A stretch of DNA of 64,000 nucleotides from Zoroaster sp. YZ-2022 (Eukaryota > Echinodermata > Asteroidea > Forcipulatida > Zoroasteridae): positions 13,861,777 through 13,925,776 of the forward strand of contig CM055828.1 of the NCBI GenBank assembly GCA_029582265.1, written 5' to 3'. Made by a program: the position numbers and the translations under genes. Under the pieces are notes generated by a model. The model was not told where the DNA came from. It saw only the letters and a program-made list of their open reading frames with translations, and did not search any database. Position 1 is the stretch's first letter, and every line of letters begins with the position of its first letter. Below, piece after piece: positions 23,247 to 35,900 of the stretch.

Positions 23247-23860
23247 TGTGGACTTATATAGCGCACGTATCCACCAACTAAGTGGTGCTCAAGGCGCATT
23301 ATATCATTACCCCTGCTCATAAGGCTCATAAATCATTCCTGAAACCATCTCAGCTCCCTGGGGAGTATACAGCTCAATTGCTGCCATTACAGCGCATATA
23401 GGGCTAATCAACCAACTCTGCCCTCACAGGTACCCATTTAACCCCTGGGTGGAGAGAAGCAATTATGGTTAAGTGTCTTGCTCAAGGACACAAGTGTCAC
23501 GGCCGGGATTCGAACCCACATTCTGCTAACACCAGAACTCGAGTCCGGTAAGCTAGACCGCTCGGCCACGACACTCCAAGTAGTAGAGATCAAACATGTG
23601 AAGTGACTGAGATATGTCCAAAGAATCTCTCTCCCAAGTGTAAGCCAGAGTTGTTAAGTAAATTTTAGTCAAGCCACATATCTTTTTTTAATTAAGTCAA
23701 GTCAATGGTAGTTTTAGTCAAGATGATGTAATTTTCTTCCCCAAGTCCAAGTCTAGTTATGATCATAAGTCAAGTTATGATCACAAGTCATGTTTCAAGT
23801 AAGCAACAAATACCAACTGTGGAAGCGCTTTGTGCCAATCATGCAATAGGCATTACATGT

Positions 23861-23920
<60 letters not shown>

Positions 23921-26900
23921 TGTGGCACTGTTGCCCAGATTTGAACATTTTGATATTTTTAATGAAGATTGTCACATCTATTCAAAGTCTAGTGATGAAT
24001 TTGTTGACATAACAATTCCTTTTTTCTCCAAGATGAAAGCACTTCAAACACAATAGTTTCTTAAGATGATTGATACGTTTTAAAACAGTACACTAATTAC
24101 GCTTTTAGATAACAATTTGTTAATTTGATGATCTGATAACAAACATAGATGTATCCTCCTTTTAAATCCTATTTGAACGCCCATCCCATGCTGCACAATG
24201 GACTTGGTGTAATAAAAAAAAAGTCAGAGATTGCTAGTTGTGGAATGGCTCTAATTCTAAAAAAAAATAATAATAATTATCTGGGACTTCAACATCCAGA
24301 CAGATCATGTTATAGAACATAGACGAGAACAAATCTGATGATGAATGCCTTAGTAAGGTAAACATCAGATGAGGAATTTTCCAGGGAGATTCTCTGTATC
24401 CACTGTTGTTTGTTTTGGCACTGTTCCCTTTGACAATGATTTTGCGGAAGGTTAGTGCGGGATGCGGGATACGAGATGACGAAGGATGGATGCAGGATTA
24501 ATCATCTGCTCTTCATGGACGACCTGATGTTGTTTGCGAAGAACGAGAAAGAGATTGATTCCTTGGTGCAAACTGTACGGATCTTCAGCGATGACATCGG
24601 CATGAAGTTTGGTCTGGAGAAATGTGGTATGTTGACCATGAAGAGGGGTAAAAGGGTACATTCGGATGGAATTGCTTTACCAGATGGCACACAATTGAGG
24701 GCGTTGGGTGAAGAAGAAAGTTATAAGTATCTTGGAGTGCTTGAAGCAGATCACGTACTGCACGAGGAATCGAAAAGAGAGACTTAAGAAAGAGTATATA
24801 AAACGAGTGAAGAAGTGTTTAAAGTCCAAGCTGAATGGAGGGAATATGATAAAGGCGATCAACACTTGGGCTGTGTCGCTGATGAGGTACAGTGCGGGAA
24901 TTGTAGAGTGGACTAAGGCAGATCTAGATGTTGCTGACAGGAAAACGAGGAAAGTGATGATGATGTACGGTATGTTACATCCACGGTCGAATGTCAGCAG
25001 ACTCTATCTACCGAGGTCAGAGGGCGGAAAGTGTATCAGACAGCGTTAACATCGAGAGAAGGAGCTTGCAGTGTCATGTAAGTAGTACTCGGGAAAAGTT
25101 GTTGAAGGTTGCACAGAAATACATGAAGGCAGACAAGTTAGGTGCAAAGGAGTATAAGAATCAAAGAAGAGAAGAAAGAACACGAGGTTGGCAGGAAAAA
25201 CCACTTCACGGCCGATTCCTGAGATGTACAGAAGAAGTGACAAGTAGCAAGACTTGGGAATGGTTGAGGAGAGAACTAAAGAAAGAAACCGAGGGTCTGA
25301 TTACTGCAGCGCAATCTTGACCAGTCTCTGCCGACGAATGTGATGAAGGCAAGGATCGAGAAGACAGATGTCTCTTCTATACTGAGACGCAATAGAAACT
25401 TACCACTTTTTCAATAAATTATCAGTAATCACAATGCACAAATGTAATATGTGCACTTATTTTGGCAAGTCAGTGTACCCCTTACAGAAAAATCGGTCAC
25501 ACATGGTCACGTGACCTTTGAGTCGTGCTCTTCATGGCCCAGGTGCATAACACCTGGTTTGACCATCAGCGATTGCTCAAGGGGTATGTGATGATTTTAA
25601 TTAGCAGCTCGTGATGTCTTATTTTGAACCATTACAATTTTATGCTATTCCAAAACAAGTGGTAAGTTTCTATTGCGTCTCAGTATATGTGCAGAATGTG
25701 CAATGCAGCCGAGGAGACTGTATTTCACATTGTCAGCGAATGCCGAGTGCATGCTCAGACAGAGTACAAAGGCAGACATGACAAGTTGGCCAAGGTGATC
25801 CATTGGGATTTGTGTAAGAAGTACAGTGTCAAGGTGGAATCAAAGTGGTACGACCATGTGCCGAAAAATGTAGAAGAAATGGACCAAGTCAAGATTCTCT
25901 GGAACTTCAACATCCAGACAGATCATGTTATAGAACATAGACGGCCGGATGTTGTTGTCTTAGATAAGCATGAGAAGATGTGTCATCTTATCGATATAGC
26001 TGTGCCGGGTGATAGTAGAGTAGCATCGAAGGAGAATGAGAAGGTACAGAAATATCAGGATTGAGCGAGTCAAGGTGAATGTTTTTCCGTGGTAGTGGGA
26101 GCACTGGGTACAATCCCGAAGGCGTTGGAGAAACATCTCAAGGAGATAGGAACATCTGTTAGAGTAGAATTACTACAGAAGGCAGCACTCTTAGGGACAG
26201 CAAGGATTCTGCGAAAGACACTCGAGATCTAAGGCTACGGACGACGACAACAACAACAATTTCAAAAAGGTCACATGTCAACAGTAATTTCGTCCACTGA
26301 AAGCATGTCCAAATACCATATCATGGACCCTAGAGCTTTAGAATATTTTTTCACATAAGGAGAGGTCATATTGTGTACGAAATGTCACATAATTCAAGAT
26401 CTGTAAGATGATGCAAAGATTGTGTAAATACCTTTTGTGGTTCATGAGATACAATTTTTGAAATATTAAAATTTGATTTAGTGTAATTTGATATCTGATG
26501 ACGTCACAACTTTACCAGAAACTATATGTCACAACTTTATTGACAACTACATGTTATGGTCTCTAAGTATGTGTCACGTTTGAAGAATCTGTGAACTTTG
26601 CAACTATGTTGTTTTTTGTCTGATAAGTTTCGCGAAGAAGAAGAAGAAGAAGAAGAAGAAGAAGAAGAAGAAGAAGAAGAAGAAGAAGAAGAAGAAGAAG
26701 AAGAAGAAGAAGAAGAAGAAGAAGAAGAAGAAGAAGAAGAAGAAGAAGAAGAAGAAGAAGAAGAAGAAGAAGAAGAAGAAGAAGAAGAAGAAGAAGAAGA
26801 AGAAGAAGAAGAAGAAGAAGAAGAAGAAGAAGAAGAAGAAGAAGAAGAAGAAGAAGAAGAAGAAGAAGAAGAAGAAGAAGAAGAAGAAGAAGAAGAAGAA

Positions 26901-29900
26901 GAAGAAGAAGAAGAAGAAGAAGAAGAAGAAGAAGAAGAAGAAGAAGAAGAAGAAGAAGAAGAAGAAGAAGAAGAAGAAGAAGAAGAAGAAGAAGAAGAAG
27001 AAGAAGAAGAAGCCAAAGAAGAAGAAGAAGAAGAAGAAGAAGAAGAAGAAGAAGAAGAAGAAGAAGAAGAAGAAGAAGAAGAAGAAGAAGAAGAAGAAGA
27101 AGAAGAAGAAGAAGAAGAACCCAAACAATTTCAAAGAGGTGTTTGCGCTGTTGCACGAACAGCTAATAATAATAATATTGGATTAAATGACGAGGGTTGA
27201 CTAGGGTTATTTGCAAGGTGGGGCGAATAACCAGAAACACATCTAATGTTGGTGCTAATCTGTTTATATCTCAGAATAACTACAATGACCAAATCTAAAA
27301 ACAGTTTATATGAACAAACAAACAAATATCATACATACCTGAATAAAAAATAACTTTGGTTTGTCGTTAAGACTCTTGCAGGAAACAGCTTTGAAAAGTG
27401 CCAGTATTTCCTGAATTTCAATAGGATCGTCATCACTACCATAGATGGAACCCAGTTTACCATGTGACATGATACAGCAAACAAAGCAATCATATTGACT
27501 ATGATCTATCTGGCTAACTTCCTTAAACCAACTGTACATATCATTAGCTGACAGATTCTCTTTCACTTGGACTTTAAATTGAAGTTTGTTGAAAAGATTA
27601 TTCAGTTTACCTGTAGGAGATAAGACAAGATTTGGTGATTTGGTGATTTGGAGACATTGGCTCAGCCCAATATTACAGGTTGTTTATTCATATCATTTAT
27701 ACGTGCGTACATTTTTCCCCAAGGTTTAGATTAAGATGATGCATTGGTTATTCCAAAAAACCAAACAGTTCAATTATAAACTTTGCTTAGTATCAAGCTG
27801 TTGACGGTATCAATTGTTCCTAGAAAAAGTGTTATCTGAATTGGAACATAATTTCCTTCAAATTAGCATACAAAGGACAAGCTGAACCTTTTGTTTTATT
27901 TGTCAAATTTGAAAAATACCTTACCTGTATCTATTTGACTTCCTTCACGTCTACTCAGTTTCCTGAATACCTGATTATTGATGATCATACACAGGCCTCT
28001 TGGGATTCTGTCCATTCTGTATTCATCATAAGACTCTTGCTGGATTGGTTTTGCAGCTACAGAAGTTACTGGTTTCTGTGTAGCATTTACTAGTCCTGTC
28101 TCTACAATTGTTAAGTAAAAGGTGTTAATTATCAAGATTCACATGTTTACACCAAAAGATTATAAATAATTCTCATATGGGATTTAACAAAACACAATTT
28201 TTGTCAACCCATTTACCATATTTTTCACTATTTCACATGCAATTTAGTATATATAAATATCACTTGATAATATGTGTACAGAGGAGGATACACTGGAAAA
28301 GAGGGGTGGGGCTAGGGGAACTTGCCCCCCCCCTTTAAAAAGGTCCTGATTTTGCTTCCCCCATTTTTAAACCAAATTTGTGCATGTTGTCTACAGTGTT
28401 TTTGTTTGTAACCAGTGCAGATAATGATTGTCTAAAACTAAACGGGTGGTTGTTGGACGCTGTAAGTTGTTGGCTGCACACTCATCTGATTCCATTCCCC
28501 AAATGTTCACAATGGATTTTAGCCAAACAGGAGGCTAAATTATGACTGCAACTTTTCCAAAATAAGAATTTAACTTCATTACCAACATTGTATACACAGA
28601 TAGCAACAGTTGTTGTTGTTGTGGTTGTTGTTATTATTATTGTACCAAAAAACACACTTTTACAAAATGTTCAATAACACCAGCAGTTAAACCAGCGTAT
28701 TAAACTAAGGGGAAATTGTCTACAAAATTCACAACTGCAGGGAGGGGTGGTTTGATTCCTTATCTTCATTCTTCAAGGTTGGCTTGCCGTATGCCACTGT
28801 CAATTCAATATTTACGTTGGGGACTTTGATTATTATTTTCAAAAATATGAATTTTGTGGTTGAGAAGATCAAGCAATCATTTTCCAAAATGGATTCAATA
28901 AAATTAAATTTTTTGAGCTGAAATAAGCTCACACTTGCAACAATTTCATGAGGCCGTGAGCTAGATTCACTCGCTAGTTTGGATTTGCGACCCATCCCTC
29001 CTCCCCCCCCCCCCACCCCTCTACACCCACCCACCACTTTCAAAATCTTTCTACCACCCTTTTGGAAAATAAAACAGAAACCTACCTGTATATTGTACAG
29101 CTGTCTGTGACAATGTTTGTTCTTCCAGTGGATGCATCCCATGCCTTAAACCTTCTGATTTCACTGTCAGATTTTCAGGACCTACGTGGATACAAATAGT
29201 TGAATGAAACAAATCAATAAATAAAAACTAACAACAATAATATATGATATTAGGTTAGGCTTTTACAATTCCAGTGTTGGTGAATTGACACTCAACCCAT
29301 GACAGTGGTAGAACAAATTAACAATAAACAACATTATATAAAATAAGATATGACATAAAACACAATAAAGGGGGCCACTTTCCTACCGTCACGTTAGCAG
29401 TTTTTCTAATGGTTGTAAAAAAAATTTAATATCTGAAACCACCCAAAAAGAATTTCAACATTTGAATAGACATGCATGCTTATCCTAAAGATAATTTGAG
29501 TTGATTATTACTATTATTTTTTTAATTACCCTAAAATTTCCATCAACAAATGGACGGAAAAGTGAGGTAACTTTTTCCGTCCAATTTTTATGGAAATTTG
29601 AGGGTAAAAAAATAAATAAAAAAATAAAATAATAAAATAAATCAACTCAAATTAGTTCTAGTATGTCCATTCCTGCATGTCCATTCACATGTTGAAACAC
29701 TTTTTGGTCGGTTTCAGGTACCATTGGAAAAACTGCTAACGTGACGGATGCAAAGTGGCCCCCTTTATTGTGTTTAATGTCATATACACAAGGCAAATAA
29801 CATTGATGCCGACTGTTTCAGAACATATCAAAAGTTGCAATAGTTTATTTATGTTTCACTCAAAGTTATCAGTGACATCTATAGGTTTACTGAATTGTTC

Positions 29901-32900
29901 CCCAATGATTTGTAGACCTTATTATCTAATAATATTCTACATGTAGGATGCTATTAACTGACAGTGGTAATTTCTTAGTTTCTAGAAGCCACTTGGGTAA
30001 CCAACATCTCTTTATTCTATCAACGTAAAATACTCAACTCAATTCAATAGTTACATCAAATTAAATTGATTATATTCCCATTTTCTTTTTAATTGATATT
30101 TTTTTAATGTTATTTTAACTGTCAATATTGTAATTGATCACATTTGTTATTTCACCAAAATAAACACTTCACCCTTAACCAGTTCGCTTCGGAGGCCGTG
30201 TATACACGCAATTTTATTTTGGACAGCGGATCGGAGAGTGTCTAAACATGCATTCCGATTTGTGTGTGTGTTACCGGGAGACTTGTCAACACGCCACACG
30301 TGGCGTGCCGTCGTGGCGGCTGACTTGTATACACGCAATCGTTTCTCGGAGTCCATGGGGTCACGGTTAGTGGCCCCGGACAAAATGCACTGCAAATACT
30401 GAACGAGTTCACTCTTTTCGTTGATTTTTGCCTAATCCCTTTATCCAAGACCTGTTCCTTTGACGTACCAGCCAGGGATTTGTAAAGAGGGATTTATATC
30501 CATTGTTTACGAGGCATTCGATCTCTCTCCAGGTATGCCGTCTTTTCGACCGGGCGCTGGTCGCTAATAGGCCGTTGCATTGGGGCTTGCCAACGGTCTA
30601 AAACTAGCCATTTAATTCTCAAAATGTCAATGAGTAAAGGTGTTTATTTGGGTGTCCGAACTTAGTTTCACTGACAAAAAAAATTGTTAATGGCTAGAAA
30701 ATTTTTCAGATTTTTCACTGAAAATAAACCCGCACGGGGGACCGGAAAAAAATAAATATTCCCGACGTCAACTGGTTAATACAATGTATGTCATGCACAA
30801 AGCAAAAAGATGGCTACCCATTTGTACAACATAAAAGTGATACAATTCAAATAATGATATCAATTTACTTGTTGGATCAGGATTTGTCCTGTTGGCCTGT
30901 GGGATTATTGGAGATGATGGAAGAGTCAGATCTGGCGTAGTTTCTGTGATCATAGGCTCTATGGTTTGTTGTACATGTAATTGTTGCAGCTGTTTAGCTA
31001 TCATTGATGTTGGAGATGATAAACCTATTGAAGATAATAATTCCAAGCACTATTCAATACAGAATTTTGAAATATAACAACATTTATACAAGTCAGGATC
31101 TAATTGGTGTCATATTCATGTGTGATCTGAAACCATACTGATCCAGATATCTAGTTATTAGGTGTTCAGGCTCGTAGTGCCCAAACCTCTTGAGGGTCTG
31201 AATTTATCTTAAGAACTATGACAGAATTTAATGAAATTTTTCACATTTTATAACAGCATTATTTACACAGCAATTTTGTGAAGTACATGTATGAAAGCAG
31301 TCACTTGTTTGAGCCGTAAGATACAGTTGGGGGAATATTAAAAATTCACTTAAATCAAATATAATAAAAAGATTCTTTAACCCTCCCGTTACTGTGCATG
31401 CCAAAACCTGCCAAAACCTGCCAAAACCTGCCAAATTTGCACTGTGTAATAAGCATAGGGTCCACATCATTAACCTGCTAATGCATGTCATAACACTTGT
31501 ATAATTAGTACATCCACATGCCAAAACCCTTTGGAGGGTTTGGAAAGGTGCTGATACTAAGTCAGAAAGTAAGCTAAGTCTGTAGCAAGTACACCTACAT
31601 GCCAGAACATGTTGGAAGGTTTTGAAAGGTATTGGCACTAAGTCTTAAAGTAAAGCTAAGTATTCCTCAATAAAGTTCATCCAACCACTGTCAAAACCTT
31701 TCAGAAAGTGCCAGCTACCCTGTACATAAACAGTAATCCCTAAGATATACATGTACACATCTATCAGTCTATTACTTACCAAATGAATTTGAAATGTGCA
31801 GTGACTAACAGTAAACAGTTATGTACACAAACTATGTATAGTACATATGGTAGTATATCTACACCACCTTTCAAAACCTGCCAGTGTAGTGCATAGTGAA
31901 GTAACTACATAACCTTTCAAAACCCTCTAAACGGCTGACAGGTTTTGAAAGGTGCAGTTTCTAGGCCCAAAACTTCAATTTTTATAGAAGGGTTAATTTG
32001 TGAAAATCATAAAGGTGACTTTCACTTCCAGTAAAACACCTCTGATTTGTTAAAACAAAACAAACCCTTAAGTCTAGTTTTTAAAATTTATGTTGTTGAT
32101 TCAACATTTGTTCTTAGAACATGCATATCAAGAGCCAGCAAATTACTTGTATATACAACACAGCTCGGTACCTAGCTAAGATCCTGCGACCCCTGGTGTC
32201 CCATCCACCTACCGATCTACATATAGCTTCTTTGAGATCATGGCCGATCAAACCCAATCGAAAAAAACAACCTGCTCTCGCAGGAAACAACAAAAAAGTG
32301 ACCCACCTCGGGCTCCGTCTGTCAGTGACTCAGAGCAAGATGGTGTCAGTGCATGCAGCTGTCGTAATGACATCAATATGAATGTAAAACTTGATCAAAT
32401 TCTCACCTCACTCAATGTCGAATCTAGACTAACCAGCTTGGAAGTGAAACTTCAGGATATCAATGAACAGGTCACGAAAAAAAAAATAACATCACAGAGA
32501 TCAACGAAGTCGTGTCTTTTCTTGAGACTCAATACCAGTCAGTTCTGACAAAGATCGACAACCAGACCGTGTAACCATCAAGCACCTTCAAGACGACATA
32601 GACAACCTTGAAAACCGGAGCCCTCGAAATAATGTGGTCATCCATGGCATACCTGAAGGATCTGAAGGAAACAGATCATGTGAGGTATTCCTTCAAAATT
32701 TCTTCGATGATCACATGAAACTCGACGACGCCCGGGACATCGAAATTGAACGTGCCCACTGCACTCCGGCAAGGCCGTCCATGACCCCAGACCCCACAGG
32801 CTCCCGACCTCGGTCCTGTCCGATACATTGCAAGTTTCTTTGTTACAGTGACCGTCAGCTAATTCTCCAAAATGCAGCAAAACTGTTGAACAACCTGTGT

Positions 32901-35900
32901 AAATCTTCTAAGATTTTTTATTACTGACGACGTCTCTGTTCGAGTCAGGAACATCCGGAATGAGCTACGGGATCGCCATCTTCAATCTATCCGCAATGAT
33001 GAACGGGTGCTGTTCGCCTTCATACCCTGGTCCATAACTCCAGTGATCAAATACAAACTCAAAAGCGGTGCCTTTAGATCATTCCGACTTGGGGAGAGAA
33101 ATCTGTCATAAGAACCAATCTAATTTGTCAACCAAACTGTTGTCAACCAAACTTAGCTTTCTGATCGCTCTCCGATCTTTTCATATGATCAATCCACCAA
33201 GTCGATTAATATCTCAATTTCACAAAATGTCTGTTATCTTATGGGACATACATGTACATGTATTTATTTATATCATTCATTTACTCATCTGTTATATTAC
33301 AAACTTGAATTTCAATGTTGTTGTGTTGTACAGGTTTTTGTATGTTTGCCCACCACTGACATTTATTCTCAGTGCCATATTGATCACTTGTGTATTTACT
33401 TAGGCCTACCAGTATAGTTTCTTGTGATGTCTCCATGATAACCACTAAGTTATGTAACAAGGCTTGTGGTTTTACAGGTATTCATCAGGAATGTAATCAG
33501 TTCTTTAAATGTCTGCTTTATTGTCATGGGTTTGTGAGCTTCAATAGACAATCAGATTCTTTGCTGTATGTCTTTGGCTGCCGTTGCTATGGTTATTAAC
33601 ACTATGAATAACTTTACCCTGAAAATGCCCTGAAAATCTGTTTTACCGTGAAATAAATAGTTCACAGCAATTTCATGACAACACAACACTGTGAAAATGC
33701 TATGAAATACTCTTGGAATTTCTTCGCAGTGAAAACGCCGTGAAAACGACATGAATTTCTTGTGGCAGTTTTGGGGCAGCTCATTAATTCTCAAGATCGC
33801 CGTGAATTTGCCCTGAAATCACTATAATAATAATAATAATAATAATGTATAGATTTATATAGCGCACGTATCCACCAACTAAGTGGCGCTCAAGGCGCAT
33901 TATATTATTATCCCTGCTCATGAGGCTCATAAATCATTCCTGAAACCATCTCAGCTCCCTGGGGAGTATACAGCTCAATTGCTGCCATTTCTAGCGCATA
34001 GAGAGCAAACCATCTCTGCCTTCACAGGTACCCATTTAACCCCTGGGTGGAGAGAAGCAATTATGGTTAAGTGTCTTGCTCAAGGACACAGGTGTCACGG
34101 CCGGGGCTCGAACCCACACTCTGCTGCTGGCAACACCAGAACTTGAGTTCAGTGCGCTAGACCACTCGGCCACGACAATCCACTTTTTCGTGCATTATAC
34201 AACACACGGGACCTACGGCTTTACGTCCCATCCGAAGGACGAAGCAATTATGGTTAAGTACCTTGCTCAAGGATACAAGTGTCACGACCGGGGCTCGAAC
34301 CCACACCCTGAAATCACTATGAACATTATTGCCAATATCTGAGAGGAAGAGACACCATGAAATTGCCATGAACTATTGTTTCACGGCAAAACGGATTTTC
34401 AGGGCATTTTCAGGGTAAAGTTATTCATAGTGTAACTGGTACAACCATTCACACATGGCTACCAGTAACATAAATACATGTGTGCCCTTTACTTACAACT
34501 GTTAACTTATTAGATCAGAGCTGTCCGGCAAGGCCTGTCTCAGGGAACAAAGTCATGAATGCCAACTTAAAAAACGATGTTAGAATTCACTTTTAGATTT
34601 AGAACGAGCGTTAACAATTCCAAAACTGTGTACAAAAATAACATCTTGAAATAAAGGACAACGATAGTGAAATTACTGTAAACTGTGTGGACACGAAGTT
34701 GCTTGTATATGCTTAGCAAGGATGCCTTTGTTGCCAAGCCAATATTTAAAAATAAACACCTAACAATTTTGGAAAAAATTACTTACCATTTTGTTGTTCA
34801 GACTCTTTTTTTCTAGACTCTTTTTTGGTTATTAAACAATCATTGTGGGAAGTTTATTGATGCTTTTCGATTAAAAATTTATACACATTATTCCATTTGC
34901 AAAATTAAATTCAATTAAGCTGATAAAATAATAAAAAGAAAAGAAATAAAAAGAAGATCTGGATTTCTTGCCTCAAAATCAAAAGTAATTCATTTTGTAT
35001 TTAAACTGCTGTGCCTAAAAACTTTTTCACCCGATTTCAAATTCAAGCCACGTTTTAAACAAAATTAAATTTACAAAATAATATGCTTGGGTGTCTCAGA
35101 ATACTTTTTACCAAAGGTGCAATGCTGAGTGTTGACAATCTTAAAATCTTCTAATCTGCATGGTCTGTACTCTGACCATTTTGTTAAAAGTACGACTGTT
35201 CTTTCTGAATAATGGACACATCAGGGTATTTCACTGCAGTGGTAACTTCTAGTGTGTTGGGTTCCTCTATTCACCACATATCTTGTGAGTCATGTTGTAC
35301 TTTGGGTGGTTTTCGTTTCTTCTTACGCTGGAAGATAATAAATAAATGATTTCAATTTCAAATGTTTGTTTACACCTACTCTTTCAATAAAAACACAGAT
35401 CTATGTATTGCCAAAAGTAGAATTATGAGCCCATCAGTAACACTCATTCTGGAACTTCTGGCATACATGTACTTCTAACAATCAATTTGTGAAATGTCCC
35501 ATTTTAAGGTGATTAACTTCCTCACTACAAGGGAAATACAAGTAGCCAGGGAAGAAACAAATACATGGACCATATACATCACCTACTTTATGTGACACTG
35601 TAAAAGTATAGGTATCAACTAATTCTAATCTTAAAATTATAAGAAAAATTACCTTTTATAGATGTACTGGGAAGTCTTATATTGTAGGCACAACATCTGC
35701 TCTGACAGTCTTGGCCTTGTAACTGTAGTTTGACCCATTCTATTTTAAAGCAAGATTCTGCGAAGCAGTCTGAGCAAAACACAAATTTCATTGACGCTTC
35801 ATACACAACACACATACTCATGTTATACTGCGGGACATGTACCGTACAAATGCCGCATTCAATGAGAATGGTGTAAATTTCCATGCATTTTCCCACAAAA

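Noticed and set aside
23520..23577. Functional tRNA gene
   Set aside because: The A and B boxes belong to SINE heads: they recur in five copies with the same body and tail, and the acceptor stem does not close convincingly.
23759..24012. Frames reading LCLCLC and PVPVPV
   Set aside because: Translations of the TGTGCC hexanucleotide repeat.
26537..27200. Very long open frames of poly-Glu, poly-Ser, poly-Leu and poly-Phe
   Set aside because: They are the reading frames of the AAG microsatellite on both strands, not proteins.
28729..29142. 137-codon open frame on the minus strand
   Set aside because: It overlaps caspase exon 8 in another frame and runs through a C-rich patch; the frame required by both caspase neighbours is a different one.
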